The notes below the pieces were generated by a model. That model was not told the origin of the DNA. It worked only from the letters and a program-made list of their open reading frames with translations, and did not search any database. The translations under genes and the position numbers were made by a program. A stretch of 64,000 bases of DNA, from the NCBI GenBank assembly GCA_016716635.1, contig JADJVZ010000011.1, positions 62,001 to 126,000 on the forward strand, written 5' to 3'. The DNA is from Micropruina sp. Lineage in GTDB: Bacteria; Actinomycetota; Actinomycetes; Propionibacteriales; Propionibacteriaceae. Of this stretch, positions 26,505 to 34,776 are shown piece after piece (positions within the stretch are counted from its first letter, which is position 1; each line of letters opens with the position of its first letter).

Positions 26505-27662
26505 TCAGCTCAGCATGTTCTGGCCGCCCGTGATGGGCACGGCCTGTCCGGTTTCGTAGGTCTGCTCCACGACGTAGAGCAGCGCCTTGGCGACGTCGGT
26601 GGGCAAGGCACCGCGTCCCATGGGGACCTTGGCCTCGTAGAACCGTCGGACGTCCGCGACGGTGGTGGCGCCGGGCACCTTGCCCGCGCGCAGGTATTGG
26701 ACGAACAGGCCGCGCTCGGGGTCCGACCAGAGGGGGCCGTCCAAGAAGTTGCCGGGGCACAGGGCGTTGACCTTGATGCCGTCCTCGACGAGTTCCAGGG
26801 CGAAGCTTTGGGTGAGGCCGATGCCACCGAACTTGCTGCCCGCATAGGCGAAGTTGCGCTTGGAGCCTTCCAGCCCCGACTTGCTGTTGATCTCGACGAT
26901 GTCCAGCCAGCTGTCGGGGGCGGCCTCGTGCTGAGCGGCCATCACCGGGGCGATGGCGCGGACGCACAAGAAGTAGCCGCGGTAGTTCACGTTGGTGACC
27001 AGGTCGAAATCGGCCACGGGTTGGGTCATCACGCCCTCGGCACGCAGCACACCCGCGTTGGACACGAAGACGTCCACCCCGCCATACCGGACGACCGCCT
27101 CCGCGACGGCCTCCTGGCACGAGTCGGGGTCGGACACATCGATGCGGACGGCGTCCGCGCGGCCCGCGCCATGCTCGGCGGTGAGGCGGGACGCGTGTGA
27201 ACGTGCGCCCTCGATGTTGAGATCGGCCAGGATCACGCTGGCGCCGTGGGCGAGCAACTGCTCGGCGATGCCGAGGCCGAAGCCCTGCGCGGCGCCGGTC
27301 ACCATCGCGACCTTGCCCGCCAGGCGTCCGATCGGGGGCGCGGGGACTGGCACGACGGTCGCTCCGGTGAGGCGCGCGAGCGCGGCGTCGGCGGCGGCGC
27401 GGGTGGGGCCGAAGCCCATCGCGGCGACGCCGGTGACCAGCGCGCCTTCCGGGTTGGCGCCGTGGGCCGCGCGGTACACCGCGATGGCCGCCTGAAGCCC
27501 AGCCAGATCGGTGCCGGGGTCCAGGACGAGGTACGGCACGCTGGCCGCCAGGCGATCCGCCGTGCGTATCGCGGGATCAGCCGTCACGACGGCGGGGGTC
27601 GAGTCAGTGCCCAGCAGCCCGCGCAGGCGGGGGCTGAGCTGGTTCAAAACGGGGGTTTCCAT
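26505..27662 (-). CDS. SDR-family dehydrogenase with an aldolase-linker-like N-terminal extension
   Basis: A 385-residue protein. Residues about 120-385 form a complete short-chain dehydrogenase: MVTGAAQGFGLGIAEQLL (cofactor loop), VFVSNAGVL, and a catalytic Ser/Tyr/Lys set in INSKSGLEGSK and FAYAGSKFGG. The first ~115 residues, including ALVTGVAAMGFGPTRAAADAAL, resemble the segment that joins the aldolase and SDR halves of RhaD-type bifunctional rhamnulose-1-phosphate aldolase/dehydrogenases, but no aldolase domain is present. GAGGAG precedes the ATG at 27662. It lies 11 bases from the flanking genes on each side, so it belongs to one operon. The substrate is probably a polyol or deoxy-sugar intermediate (inference). 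Confidence 0.75.
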   Translation of the reverse strand: METPVLNQLSPRLRGLLGTDSTPAVVTADPAIRTADRLAASVPYLVLDPGTDLAGLQAAIAVYRAAHGANPEGALVTGVAAMGFGPTRAAADAALARLTGATVVPVPAPPIGRLAGKVAMVTGAAQGFGLGIAEQLLAHGASVILADLNIEGARSHASRLTAEHGAGRADAVRIDVSDPDSCQEAVAEAVVRYGGVDVFVSNAGVLRAEGVMTQPVADFDLVTNVNYRGYFLCVRAIAPVMAAQHEAAPDSWLDIVEINSKSGLEGSKRNFAYAGSKFGGIGLTQSFALELVEDGIKVNALCPGNFLDGPLWSDPERGLFVQYLRAGKVPGATTVADVRRFYEAKVPMGRGALPTDVAKALLYVVEQTYETGQAVPITGGQNMLS

Positions 27663-27673
27663 GGCGCTACTCC

Positions 27674-28837
27674 TCACGCCTCGATGAGCTGGGCGCCGCG
27701 GGCGGCGAAGACCGCGGCATCACCGATGACGAGGCCGTCGGCGTCTACGTAGCCGGGGCGTCCGGCCGCGACCGCCTCTTGGTGGGCGGCCACCACGCAG
27801 GTGCCGTCGTAGAACGCGCGCCGGGCGGCGGGGGAGAGCGGACCATCGGAGCACGCCGGGTCGAGCGGGATCCGCTCGGGGGTGTTGTGCTCCGTGCCGC
27901 CCATGACGATGATCCCGGCGGCAGTGAGGGCCTCAACGTAAGCGTCCACGATCGCGGAGGCGTTGCGGACCGGGATCAGCTCGGCAGCGTAGATGCCGCG
28001 CGCTTTGAGGTTGGCGGCGAGTTGGGACGGCGGCCACTCGAAGGCGCTGAGCGCCGGGGCGCCGTCGGCGAGGATCGGGTAGCAGGGGATGCCGTCCATC
28101 GCCAAGACATAGGCGCGAGCGTCCGCGAAGTCGAGCGGCACCTCGGGGACGAATCCCGGGCCTCCCGACTTGAGCAGCTTGCTCCGGATCTCTCCCTGCG
28201 TGGCCCCGGCATCGGCGGGGTCGGCGCTGGCCGTCCGTCCGTACAGGCGCTCCAGGGCGGCCATTTGGTCGGCCGGGGGCAGCGCGGTGACGACCTCCTG
28301 GAAGGCCCCGGCGATGTGGCGCTCCTGCAGGCTGACCCAGGCGGCCGGCACGTCGCCGCGGGCAGCGACGGCGGCCTCAAGGCCGGTAGGGGTGACGTCG
28401 GTCGGGACCTCGTGGGACGCGAAATGGGTGGCGAGGGCTTCAACCTGGGCGTGGGCGCGTTGGTCGTTGCCGCTGCGGATCAGCGCGGCCGTCCGCGCCG
28501 CCTGCGGCGACTTGTGCTGGAACGGATCGATGCCCTTGCCGCAGAGGTAGACCCGGCCGGGGTTGGCGGGGTCGTTCACGAGGCTGCCGGCGGCCGCGAG
28601 CTCATCGTCCGCAGTGATGAACTCCAGGCCGTAGAGCGGCACGATGCCCGCGGCGGTCGCCTCCTCGCCGAAGCGGCGGTAGACCTGCTGGTCGTAGAAG
28701 TTTGAAATCCCGAGCGCGCGGACGCCTTGCGCCGTGGCCTCGGCGATCACGTCCGTGGGCGTCGCGTAGGCCGAGAAGTTCGGCGGCACGTGCACGTGGG
28801 TGTTGACGATGGGCAGCGGGGTCGCCGGGGTAGTCAC
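27674..28837 (-). CDS. PHP-like metal-dependent hydrolase, first gene of a catabolic operon
   Basis: A 387-residue protein. The N-terminus, LPIVNTHVHVPPNFSAYATP, followed by GVRALGISNFYD and LYGLEFI, looks like a PHP (polymerase and histidinol phosphatase) fold with the HxH metal ligands. GGTEHNTPE near residue 305 could supply further metal-binding residues. I cannot assign a reaction; phosphatase or lactonase roles are both conceivable. It is the promoter-proximal gene of the PHP-SDR-MDR operon, with a LacI-type operator 30 bases upstream, so expression is probably sugar-induced. Confidence 0.65.
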   Translation of the reverse strand: MTTPATPLPIVNTHVHVPPNFSAYATPTDVIAEATAQGVRALGISNFYDQQVYRRFGEEATAAGIVPLYGLEFITADDELAAAGSLVNDPANPGRVYLCGKGIDPFQHKSPQAARTAALIRSGNDQRAHAQVEALATHFASHEVPTDVTPTGLEAAVAARGDVPAAWVSLQERHIAGAFQEVVTALPPADQMAALERLYGRTASADPADAGATQGEIRSKLLKSGGPGFVPEVPLDFADARAYVLAMDGIPCYPILADGAPALSAFEWPPSQLAANLKARGIYAAELIPVRNASAIVDAYVEALTAAGIIVMGGTEHNTPERIPLDPACSDGPLSPAARRAFYDGTCVVAAHQEAVAAGRPGYVDADGLVIGDAAVFAARGAQLIEA

Positions 28838-28861
28838 AAGTGCTCCAGGGGATCGCGATGA

Positions 28862-28890
28862 GAACTATGAATCGTTTCAAAAGTTATCAC
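28862..28890 (-). promoter_or_regulatory. Promoter with LacI-type operator for the PHP-SDR-MDR operon
   Basis: On the minus strand GTGATA (-35, 28890-28885) and TAGTTC (-10, 28867-28862) are separated by 17 bases. The spacer contains the palindrome TGAATCGTTTCA on the plus strand (28868-28879). A central-CG, TGAA/TTCA dyad is typical of LacI-family operators. Placement in the spacer fits repression by occlusion. No regulator gene is adjacent. Confidence 0.6.
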
Positions 28891-28943
28891 GCAGTGCCCC
28901 CCAATGACCAGTGGTGGCGCCCGTGACGGGCCGAAGATTCACC

Positions 28944-28985
28944 TTGCTGGCACCTGCCCAGGTTGCCGGTGATAGTCGCCAGCAA
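28944..28985. repeat. Degenerate hairpin related to the ~62-bp palindromic family
   Basis: ACCTTGCTGGC and GCCAGCAA ends (TTGCTGGC 28944-28951, GCCAGCAA 28978-28985) match the ends of copy A, and GGTGATAGTCGCCAGCAA resembles the centre-right half of the full element. It looks like an internally deleted copy. It lies in the divergent region between the PHP gene and the gene at 29074; the rest of that region shows nothing further. Confidence 0.45.
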
Positions 28986-29061
28986 CCACGCCCATCACCA
29001 GTGGCGACGCAGGCTGGTGCACCGACGTTCCTTGGCGAGGCCCGGCCCGGGGCGTGGCTGG

Positions 29062-29067
29062 TAGCCT
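29062..29067 (+). promoter_or_regulatory. -10 hexamer TAGCCT of a leaderless promoter
   Basis: TAGCCT ends six bases before the GTG at 29074. This promoter probably also drives mfd, which overlaps the end of that gene. Confidence 0.5.
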
Positions 29068-29073
29068 GACACG

Positions 29074-29616
29074 GTGACTGGCACCGACCCGCGCGCCCCC
29101 TATCCGGGCCCGCTTGGACAGCCGGGTTACGGCCAGGGAGGACCGCCGCAACCGGCACCCGGGGCCTATCCGCAACCAGCCCCCCAATGGCCTCATGCTC
29201 CTCAGCCGGGCGCGGCCTATGCGCCTGCCGTCCTCCCGGGTCAGCAGCCCGCGCAATATCCGGGAATGCCGGCCCGGTACCCCGGCCAAACCGCGTCGTA
29301 CCCGGGTCAGTACCCCCCGCAATATCCGATGCAGCCTCAGGGCCCTTTCCAGTACCCCTCGGCGAACCCCTACCAGCCGTTAGGTCCCCAAAGCCCCTAT
29401 GGCAGCTACCCGGCCAGCAGCCCGACCACCTGGCGGCGGATCGTCGGATTGGTACTCGTTGTGGTCGGATCCACGTCTGCTTTCGGGATCCTGCAAGCCG
29501 TGCTGCGGCTGATGAGCGATGGCGGCGGCTTCGCGTTCGAGCGGCTGATCGGGTCAATCCTGTTCAGCGCTTTGTTCATGGTGCCTGGCCTCGTGCTGAT
29601 GAACTCCAAGAAATGA
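29074..29616 (+). CDS. Pro/Gln/Tyr-rich protein with two C-terminal membrane segments
   Basis: A 180-residue protein. Residues 1-115 are low-complexity and rich in Pro, Gln, Gly and Tyr (repeats such as PGQYPPQYPMQPQGPF). Two hydrophobic segments follow: IVGLVLVVVGSTSAFGILQAVL and LIGSILFSALFMVPGLVLM. Such disordered cytoplasmic tails on small membrane proteins are common in actinobacteria and have no general assigned role. The stop codon overlaps the mfd start (ATGA), which suggests translational coupling. Confidence 0.7.
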   Translation: MTGTDPRAPYPGPLGQPGYGQGGPPQPAPGAYPQPAPQWPHAPQPGAAYAPAVLPGQQPAQYPGMPARYPGQTASYPGQYPPQYPMQPQGPFQYPSANPYQPLGPQSPYGSYPASSPTTWRRIVGLVLVVVGSTSAFGILQAVLRLMSDGGGFAFERLIGSILFSALFMVPGLVLMNSKK

Positions 29617-32600
29617 CCCTCGCCGGACTTGTCGAGCAGGTTGCCCTCGACCCCGTCGTCGCCCGCAGCCTGGACGATCTCGGACGCTTACCGGCGCTCG
29701 ATCTCACCACGCCCGAGGCGATGCGACCGCTGTTGGTGGCGGCACTGGCCAGCCGGTCGACCGCTCCCGTGCTGGCGGTCACCTCCACGTTCCGCGAGGC
29801 GGAAACCCTGACCGCGGCCGTGGCCAGCCTGCTCGGACACGACGAGGTCGCCTATTACCCGGCGTGGGAGACGCTGCCGCATGAGCGGTTGAGCCCCCGC
29901 TCCGACACCGTCGGACGCCGGTTGGCCGTGCTGCGGCGCCTCGCAGGCAACGATGAGTTGCCGCCGCCGCGGGTCATCGTGGCGCCCGTCCGGGCGGTGC
30001 TTCAGCCGCAGGTCGCGGGCCTCGGGGATCTGCTGCCCGTCCGCCTGCGGGTGGGGGAGACCCACGACGTCACCGAGGTCGCCCGCCGCCTGGTGGACGC
30101 CGCCTACACCCGCGTCGATCTCGTGGAGCGCCGCGGCGAGTTCGCCGTCCGCGGCGGCATCGTGGACGTGTTTCCGCCCACCGAGGAGCATCCCGTCCGG
30201 ATCGACTTCTTCGGTGATGAGGTCGACGAGATCCGTCCGTTCGCCGTCGCGGATCAACGCTCCTTCCCCGAATCGCTCCCCGAAATCGTCGCGTCGCCGT
30301 GTCGGGAGCTGCTGCTGAACGCGGACGTCCGCTCCCGGGCCGCGGCACTGGCCACCCGCAAGACGTTGAATCCGACCATCCTCGAACTGTTCGAGCGCAT
30401 CGCTCAGGGCCACGCGGTCGATGGCATGGAGGGGCTCTCCCCGGTGCTGGTCGACCGGCTGGAGTTGCTCGTCGAGGCGCTCCCGGCGAACTCGACGGTG
30501 GTCGTGGCCGAACCCGAGCGCGTCCGCTCCCGCGCCCACGAGTTGGTCGAAACCTCGGCCGAGTTCCTGCGCGCCTCGTGGGCCGCGGCCGGCGACGGCG
30601 GCCAGGCTCCTATCGATCTGGGCGCCGCGAGCTACCGCGAACTGGGTGACGTGCGGACGACCGCTTTGGGTCGCGGTCTCTCTTGGTGGACGCTCTCACC
30701 GTTCGCTGCGGCTCCCGAACTGGCGCCCGAGGAGGACGACGACGGCGAGGCCTTGGTGCTGCCCGAGATCCGCGACACCGTGGACGCTCGCACCGTCCAA
30801 GCCACGCAAGCCTCGGTTTACCGCGGCGACACCGAGGCCGCCCTCGAGGACGTGCGCAAGGCCGTCGCGGACGGTTGGCGCGTCGTGTTGGTGGCCGATT
30901 CCGAGGGCCTAGCCCGCCGCATGGTCGAGGTGCTGAGCGGGACGGACATCCCGGCCCGCCTCATGGAGAGCCTGCCCGAACCTCCACCGTCGGGGCTCGT
31001 GGTTGTCACGGTGGCGGATCTTCGCCACGGCTTCCGCGACGAGGCGATCCGGTTCTCCCTCATCACCGCCGCGGATCTCTCCGGTCAGCGCGACGACATT
31101 CGTCCGTCCAAGGCCCTGCCGGCCAAGCGCAAGCAGCAGATCGATCCGCTGGAACTCAAGCACGGCGACTACATCGTCCACGAGACCAACGGCGTCGGAC
31201 GCTACCTCGACATGACCCAGCGCAGTGTGGCGGGGGCCGTCCGGGAGTACCTGGTGGTCGAATACGCGCCTTCGAAGCGGGGGCAGCCGGGCGATCGCCT
31301 CTACATCCCCATGGATCAACTGCACCTCATCACCCGCTACGTCGGCGGGGAGGCGCCCTCGCTCGACAAGTTGGGCGGCGCCGATTGGGCCAAGCGCAAG
31401 GCGCGGGCACGTAAGGCCGTCCGCGAGATCGCAGCGGAGCTCATCAAGCTCTACGCCGCGCGGCAGGGGTCGAAGGGGCACGCGTTCGGACCGGACACCG
31501 TCTGGCAGCGCGAACTGGAAGATTCCTTCGCGCATGTCGAGACCCCTGATCAGCTCTCGGCGGTCACCGAGGTCAAGGCCGACATGGAACGCGAAGTGCC
31601 CATGGATCGCCTGATCTGCGGCGATGTCGGGTACGGCAAGACCGAGATCGCCGTCCGGGCCGCGTTCAAGGCCGTGATGGACGGCAAGCAGGTCGCGATT
31701 CTGGTGCCCACCACGCTGCTCGTCCAGCAGCACTTCCAGACGTTTGCCGACCGCTACTCAGGCTTCCCGGTCACGGTGGCCGCCCTGTCGCGGTTCTCCA
31801 CCGAGGCCGAGTCGAAGAAGGTTATCGCCGGTCTCGCGGACGGGTCTGTCGACGTGGTCGTCGGTACCCACCGCCTGTTCAGCAACGAGGTGGTGTTCAA
31901 GGATCTCGGCCTCGTCGTCGTGGACGAGGAGCAGCGCTTCGGCGTCGAGCACAAGGAGCAACTCAAGAAGATGCGCCTCAACGTCGACGTGCTGTCGATG
32001 AGCGCGACCCCCATCCCGCGGACGCTCGAAATGGCGATCACCGGCATCCGCGAGCTCAGCGTCATCACCACCCCGCCCGAGGAGCGCCATCCGGTGCTGA
32101 CCTTCGCCGGACCCTACGACGACGCCCAGGTGCGGGCCGCGATCCGCCGCGAACTCGCCCGCGAGGGCCAGGTGTTCTACATCCACAACCGGGTCACCTC
32201 GATCGAGAAGGCCGCCGCGCACCTGCGCGAGCTCATCCCCGAGGCGCGCATCGCGGTGGCTCACGGGCAGCTCAACGAGCACGTCCTCGAGCAGGTCATG
32301 GTCGACTTCTGGGAGCGTCGGATCGACGTCCTGGTCTGCACCACGATTGTGGAGTCGGGGTTGGACGTGTCGTCGGCCAACACCTTGCTCATCGAGCGCG
32401 CGGACACCCTCGGGTTGTCGCAGATGCACCAGTTGCGGGGGCGCGTCGGCCGCGGCCGCGATCGCGGTTACGCCTACTTCCTCTATCCGCCGGAGAAGCC
32501 GCTCACCGATGCGGCGCACGACCGGCTCGCCACGATGTCCACGAACACCGATCTCGGTTCGGGCATGGCGATCGCCATGAAGGATCTCGAGATCCGCGGC

Positions 32601-33176
32601 GCGGGCAACATGCTGGGCGCTGAGCAGTCCGGGCACATCGCCGACGTCGGGTTTGATCTGTACCTGCGTCTGGTGGGGGAGGCCGTCGCCGACTACCGCG
32701 GGGACGCCCCCGAACCCGAGCCCGACATGCGCATCGAGTTGCCCGTCGAGGCGCACCTGCCGATCGACTACGTGGAATCCGAGCGACTCCGCTTGGAGAT
32801 GTACAAGCGGTTGGCCGCCGTCCGTACCGACGACGAGATCGATGCGGTGCAGGCCGAACTCGTCGACCGCTACGGCGTTCCGCCAGCCCCGGTGCAGGCG
32901 TTGCTGGCCGTGGCCCGGTTCCGGTTGCTGGCCCGTTCGGTGGGGGTCGCCGAGGTGGTGCTCGCTGGTCCGGCGATCCGGTTCGCCCCGGCGCACCTCA
33001 CCGAATCGCGCGAGCTGCGGCTGAACCGGTTGTATCCGGGGTCGATCGTCCGCAAGGCGGCCGGGTTCATCCTGGTCCCGCGTCCGATGGAGCGCCCGAT
33101 CGTGGGTCCGCCCGTCGCGGACGTCCCGCTACTCGACTGGGCGACCGGCGTCCTGAAGGACATCTTCGGTCCGTAG
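29613..33176 (+). CDS. mfd: Transcription-repair coupling factor Mfd
   Basis: A 1187-residue ATP-dependent translocase that removes stalled RNA polymerase and recruits UvrA. In order: the UvrB-homology N-terminus (YYPAWETLPHERLSPRSDTVGRRL), the RNAP-interacting domain (LKHGDYIVHETNGVGRYLDM, GDRLYIPMDQL), then the RecG-like helicase: Walker A CGDVGYGKTEIAVRAAFKAV, DEEQRFGVEHKEQLK (DEEQ box), SATPIPRTLEMA, VCTTIVESGLDV, QLRGRVGRGRDRGYAYF. The TRCF C-terminal domain follows (IELPVEAHLPIDYV). ATG 29613 overlaps the previous stop. Length is normal for the family. Confidence 0.97.
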   Translation: MTLAGLVEQVALDPVVARSLDDLGRLPALDLTTPEAMRPLLVAALASRSTAPVLAVTSTFREAETLTAAVASLLGHDEVAYYPAWETLPHERLSPRSDTVGRRLAVLRRLAGNDELPPPRVIVAPVRAVLQPQVAGLGDLLPVRLRVGETHDVTEVARRLVDAAYTRVDLVERRGEFAVRGGIVDVFPPTEEHPVRIDFFGDEVDEIRPFAVADQRSFPESLPEIVASPCRELLLNADVRSRAAALATRKTLNPTILELFERIAQGHAVDGMEGLSPVLVDRLELLVEALPANSTVVVAEPERVRSRAHELVETSAEFLRASWAAAGDGGQAPIDLGAASYRELGDVRTTALGRGLSWWTLSPFAAAPELAPEEDDDGEALVLPEIRDTVDARTVQATQASVYRGDTEAALEDVRKAVADGWRVVLVADSEGLARRMVEVLSGTDIPARLMESLPEPPPSGLVVVTVADLRHGFRDEAIRFSLITAADLSGQRDDIRPSKALPAKRKQQIDPLELKHGDYIVHETNGVGRYLDMTQRSVAGAVREYLVVEYAPSKRGQPGDRLYIPMDQLHLITRYVGGEAPSLDKLGGADWAKRKARARKAVREIAAELIKLYAARQGSKGHAFGPDTVWQRELEDSFAHVETPDQLSAVTEVKADMEREVPMDRLICGDVGYGKTEIAVRAAFKAVMDGKQVAILVPTTLLVQQHFQTFADRYSGFPVTVAALSRFSTEAESKKVIAGLADGSVDVVVGTHRLFSNEVVFKDLGLVVVDEEQRFGVEHKEQLKKMRLNVDVLSMSATPIPRTLEMAITGIRELSVITTPPEERHPVLTFAGPYDDAQVRAAIRRELAREGQVFYIHNRVTSIEKAAAHLRELIPEARIAVAHGQLNEHVLEQVMVDFWERRIDVLVCTTIVESGLDVSSANTLLIERADTLGLSQMHQLRGRVGRGRDRGYAYFLYPPEKPLTDAAHDRLATMSTNTDLGSGMAIAMKDLEIRGAGNMLGAEQSGHIADVGFDLYLRLVGEAVADYRGDAPEPEPDMRIELPVEAHLPIDYVESERLRLEMYKRLAAVRTDDEIDAVQAELVDRYGVPPAPVQALLAVARFRLLARSVGVAEVVLAGPAIRFAPAHLTESRELRLNRLYPGSIVRKAAGFILVPRPMERPIVGPPVADVPLLDWATGVLKDIFGP

Positions 33177-33241
33177 CTCTGCGGCCCTTGGGCCCCTCCC
33201 TCAGCCCCACCTGCCAACGCACCCCGCAGCCATCCCTCCCG

Positions 33242-33309
33242 ACGTTGCTTGCGTTCGTCGTCGTTGCTTGCGATATAGCGGCAGCAAGGACGACGAACGC
33301 AAGCAACGT
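33242..33309. repeat. Long palindromic element, copy C of a three-copy family
   Basis: Arms 33245-33275 and 33276-33306 pair at 27 of 31 positions and extend by three more pairs (ACG/CGT). The outer stem TTGCTTGCG/CGCAAGCAA differs from copies A and B (TTGCTGGCG/CGCCAGCAA) by a compensatory change. It lies between convergent mfd and the kinase gene. Confidence 0.85.
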
Positions 33310-33374
33310 GGACATAGAGGGACGGGTGGGACCATGGTTGTGGGGGCAGGGGCCACGTGTCGCCTGTCACAGGG

Positions 33375-33944
33375 TCACCCGTTGAAGAGCACCTGAGCGG
33401 TGGCCTTGGGGGCGAAGGTGGCAGCGAAATCTCTCTCGTTGGGCACCCAGACCTCGTGCCAGAGGTGCTCATGCCGACGCCCGAGCACGGCGTCGCGGGC
33501 CAGCCCGCGAGCGGTCGCGGTTTCCAGGTCGACGTCGCACCAGATCCGTAGGTCCAAGGCGTCGAGTACGTCGGGGTGGAACAGTCCGATCAGGTCCACG
33601 ACCAGCACCTCGGCCGTCGGCACCGGCTCGGGTGTGCCGAGGCTGCGCGTGCCCCAGTCGAAGCGGCGGAAGGTGCTCGGTCGTCCCTCACGGAAGGGGC
33701 GCAGCACCCCGGACGCAAGCCGCTCGCGCTCGACGCCGTCCCAGTCCGAGGAGCGTTGATGCGAGCGCACCGGGTCGAGGAAGTCGTCCCCGCGCATCCT
33801 GACCGCACCGGGCACCTGCTCGACCAGCGCCCTGGCGAGCGTCGACTTGCCGGACCCACCGAACCCCGAAACGCCCACCACGATGGGGTGGCCCGTCGTC
33901 TGGCGTCGGTCGATGATTAGCTGCCTCACGTGCTCGTCGCCCAT
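33375..33944 (-). CDS. P-loop kinase, uridine-kinase-like
   Basis: A 189-residue cytoplasmic protein with a clear Walker A loop, VVGVSGFGGSGKSTLARAL, and the pattern AVRMRGDDFLDPVRSHQRSSDWDGVERERL, in which a DDF(L/Y) acidic pair binds substrate as in uridine kinase and pantothenate kinase relatives. VVDLIGLFHPDVLDALDLRIW matches the second conserved strand. Substrate is unknown; nucleoside or small-molecule phosphorylation is likely. It has its own leaderless-type promoter. It is the first gene of the accessory stretch between mfd and the mazG block. Confidence 0.75.
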   Translation of the reverse strand: MGDEHVRQLIIDRRQTTGHPIVVGVSGFGGSGKSTLARALVEQVPGAVRMRGDDFLDPVRSHQRSSDWDGVERERLASGVLRPFREGRPSTFRRFDWGTRSLGTPEPVPTAEVLVVDLIGLFHPDVLDALDLRIWCDVDLETATARGLARDAVLGRRHEHLWHEVWVPNERDFAATFAPKATAQVLFNG

Positions 33945-33950
33945 GCCCTG

Positions 33951-33956
33951 AGGGTA
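33951..33956 (-). promoter_or_regulatory. -10 hexamer TACCCT of a leaderless promoter for the P-loop kinase
   Basis: On the minus strand TACCCT is followed by CAGGGC and then ATG at 33944, exactly six bases. Confidence 0.5.
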
Positions 33957-34012
33957 GCTTTCGGGGCTCCCGTGCTGCGGAAGCTCGTGGCGGACAATGA
34001 AACAGGCTCGTC

Positions 34013-34561
34013 TTAGGTGGTGGCAGCGTCAGGGCTCGCGGGGATGAGGGCGTCCAGTTGCCCGAGGTCGTGCTTGTCGACTTCGCGAAGCTCGTAGCCC
34101 TCGCGGAAATGTCGCTGGGCCGCAGCGGACACGCAGGGGATCGAGAAGTCGCCGAACCTGCCCTGGGTGAAGTACGACAGGTGAAAATCGTGCCAGCCGC
34201 CGCCCAACGCTGCCTGACGCGCGTCGCCGCTCTCGTGGAACTGGAGGGGATGCACGTCGACCCACCCTCGCCCGGGAGACACCAACTCCACCCGGTTTGG
34301 GCGCCAGTCGGTCTCGATTGTGTAGCCAAGGTCGGCCAGGACGGACAGTGTCAGGGTTTCATCACGAGCATCGACGTCAACATCGAGATCCCGGTGGGGG
34401 CGAGTCTGGTAACCCACCAGTGCATCGATTCCCCAGCCACCCTCCAACCAGAAGCGACACCCTGCCTCGCTCAATGCCTGCAGGACGCTTAGCACCTCGG
34501 CGAGGAGCATCCCCGTGGCGGCCACCTTCGATTCGTGCACGTTCGGATTCTGCCCCACCAT
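34013..34561 (-). CDS. Nucleotidyltransferase, aminoglycoside/lincosamide adenylyltransferase-like
   Basis: A 182-residue protein of the DNA-polymerase-beta-like nucleotidyltransferase superfamily. The active-site block is FWLEGGWGIDALVGYQTRPH followed by RDLDVDVD, with the GG-W-D and D-x-D metal residues as in LinA/Lnu and ANT(2'')-type enzymes. WVDVHPLQFHESGD is the next conserved segment. It could modify an antibiotic, but chromosomal relatives are common and mostly untested. The start codon lies inside a perfect 14-bp palindrome (34559-34572), a possible autoregulatory site. It is divergent from the AbiE fusion. Confidence 0.75.
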   Translation of the reverse strand: MVGQNPNVHESKVAATGMLLAEVLSVLQALSEAGCRFWLEGGWGIDALVGYQTRPHRDLDVDVDARDETLTLSVLADLGYTIETDWRPNRVELVSPGRGWVDVHPLQFHESGDARQAALGGGWHDFHLSYFTQGRFGDFSIPCVSAAAQRHFREGYELREVDKHDLGQLDALIPASPDAATT

Positions 34562-34656
34562 GAGGCCTCATGCTGCGATCTCGGGGCCTCGTAGTTGTGG
34601 TCGCAAGCGCATATCTGGCGAGGCAGCACTCCTCGATTCAGCTTGGTAGAAATGTT

Positions 34657-34700
34657 GGTGTTGATCTACTGAGGACGTTCCGCTGTCAATCAACACCATC
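34657..34700. repeat. Left hairpin element flanking the AbiE fusion
   Basis: GGTGTTGAT (34657-34665) pairs with ATCAACACC (34689-34697). The 44-base unit matches the right copy (36287-36330) at about 35 positions, with nearly all differences in the loop. It lies on the promoter side of the AbiE gene, between divergent genes, so a terminator role is unlikely. Confidence 0.8.
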
Positions 34701-34776
34701 CTCGAGGCGATAGTTGAACTTGCGATTCGACGGTTGGTCGCGTCGGCGTTCCCTCGCAGCCAGGCCCGCTCTGGGC

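Noticed and set aside
24850..27120. A single 756-residue frame on the minus strand
   Set aside because: Only residues from 26493 onward are a real protein. The first ~210 residues read the SDR gene in the wrong frame and have no family features; the MDR start at 26493 gives a clean enzyme N-terminus.
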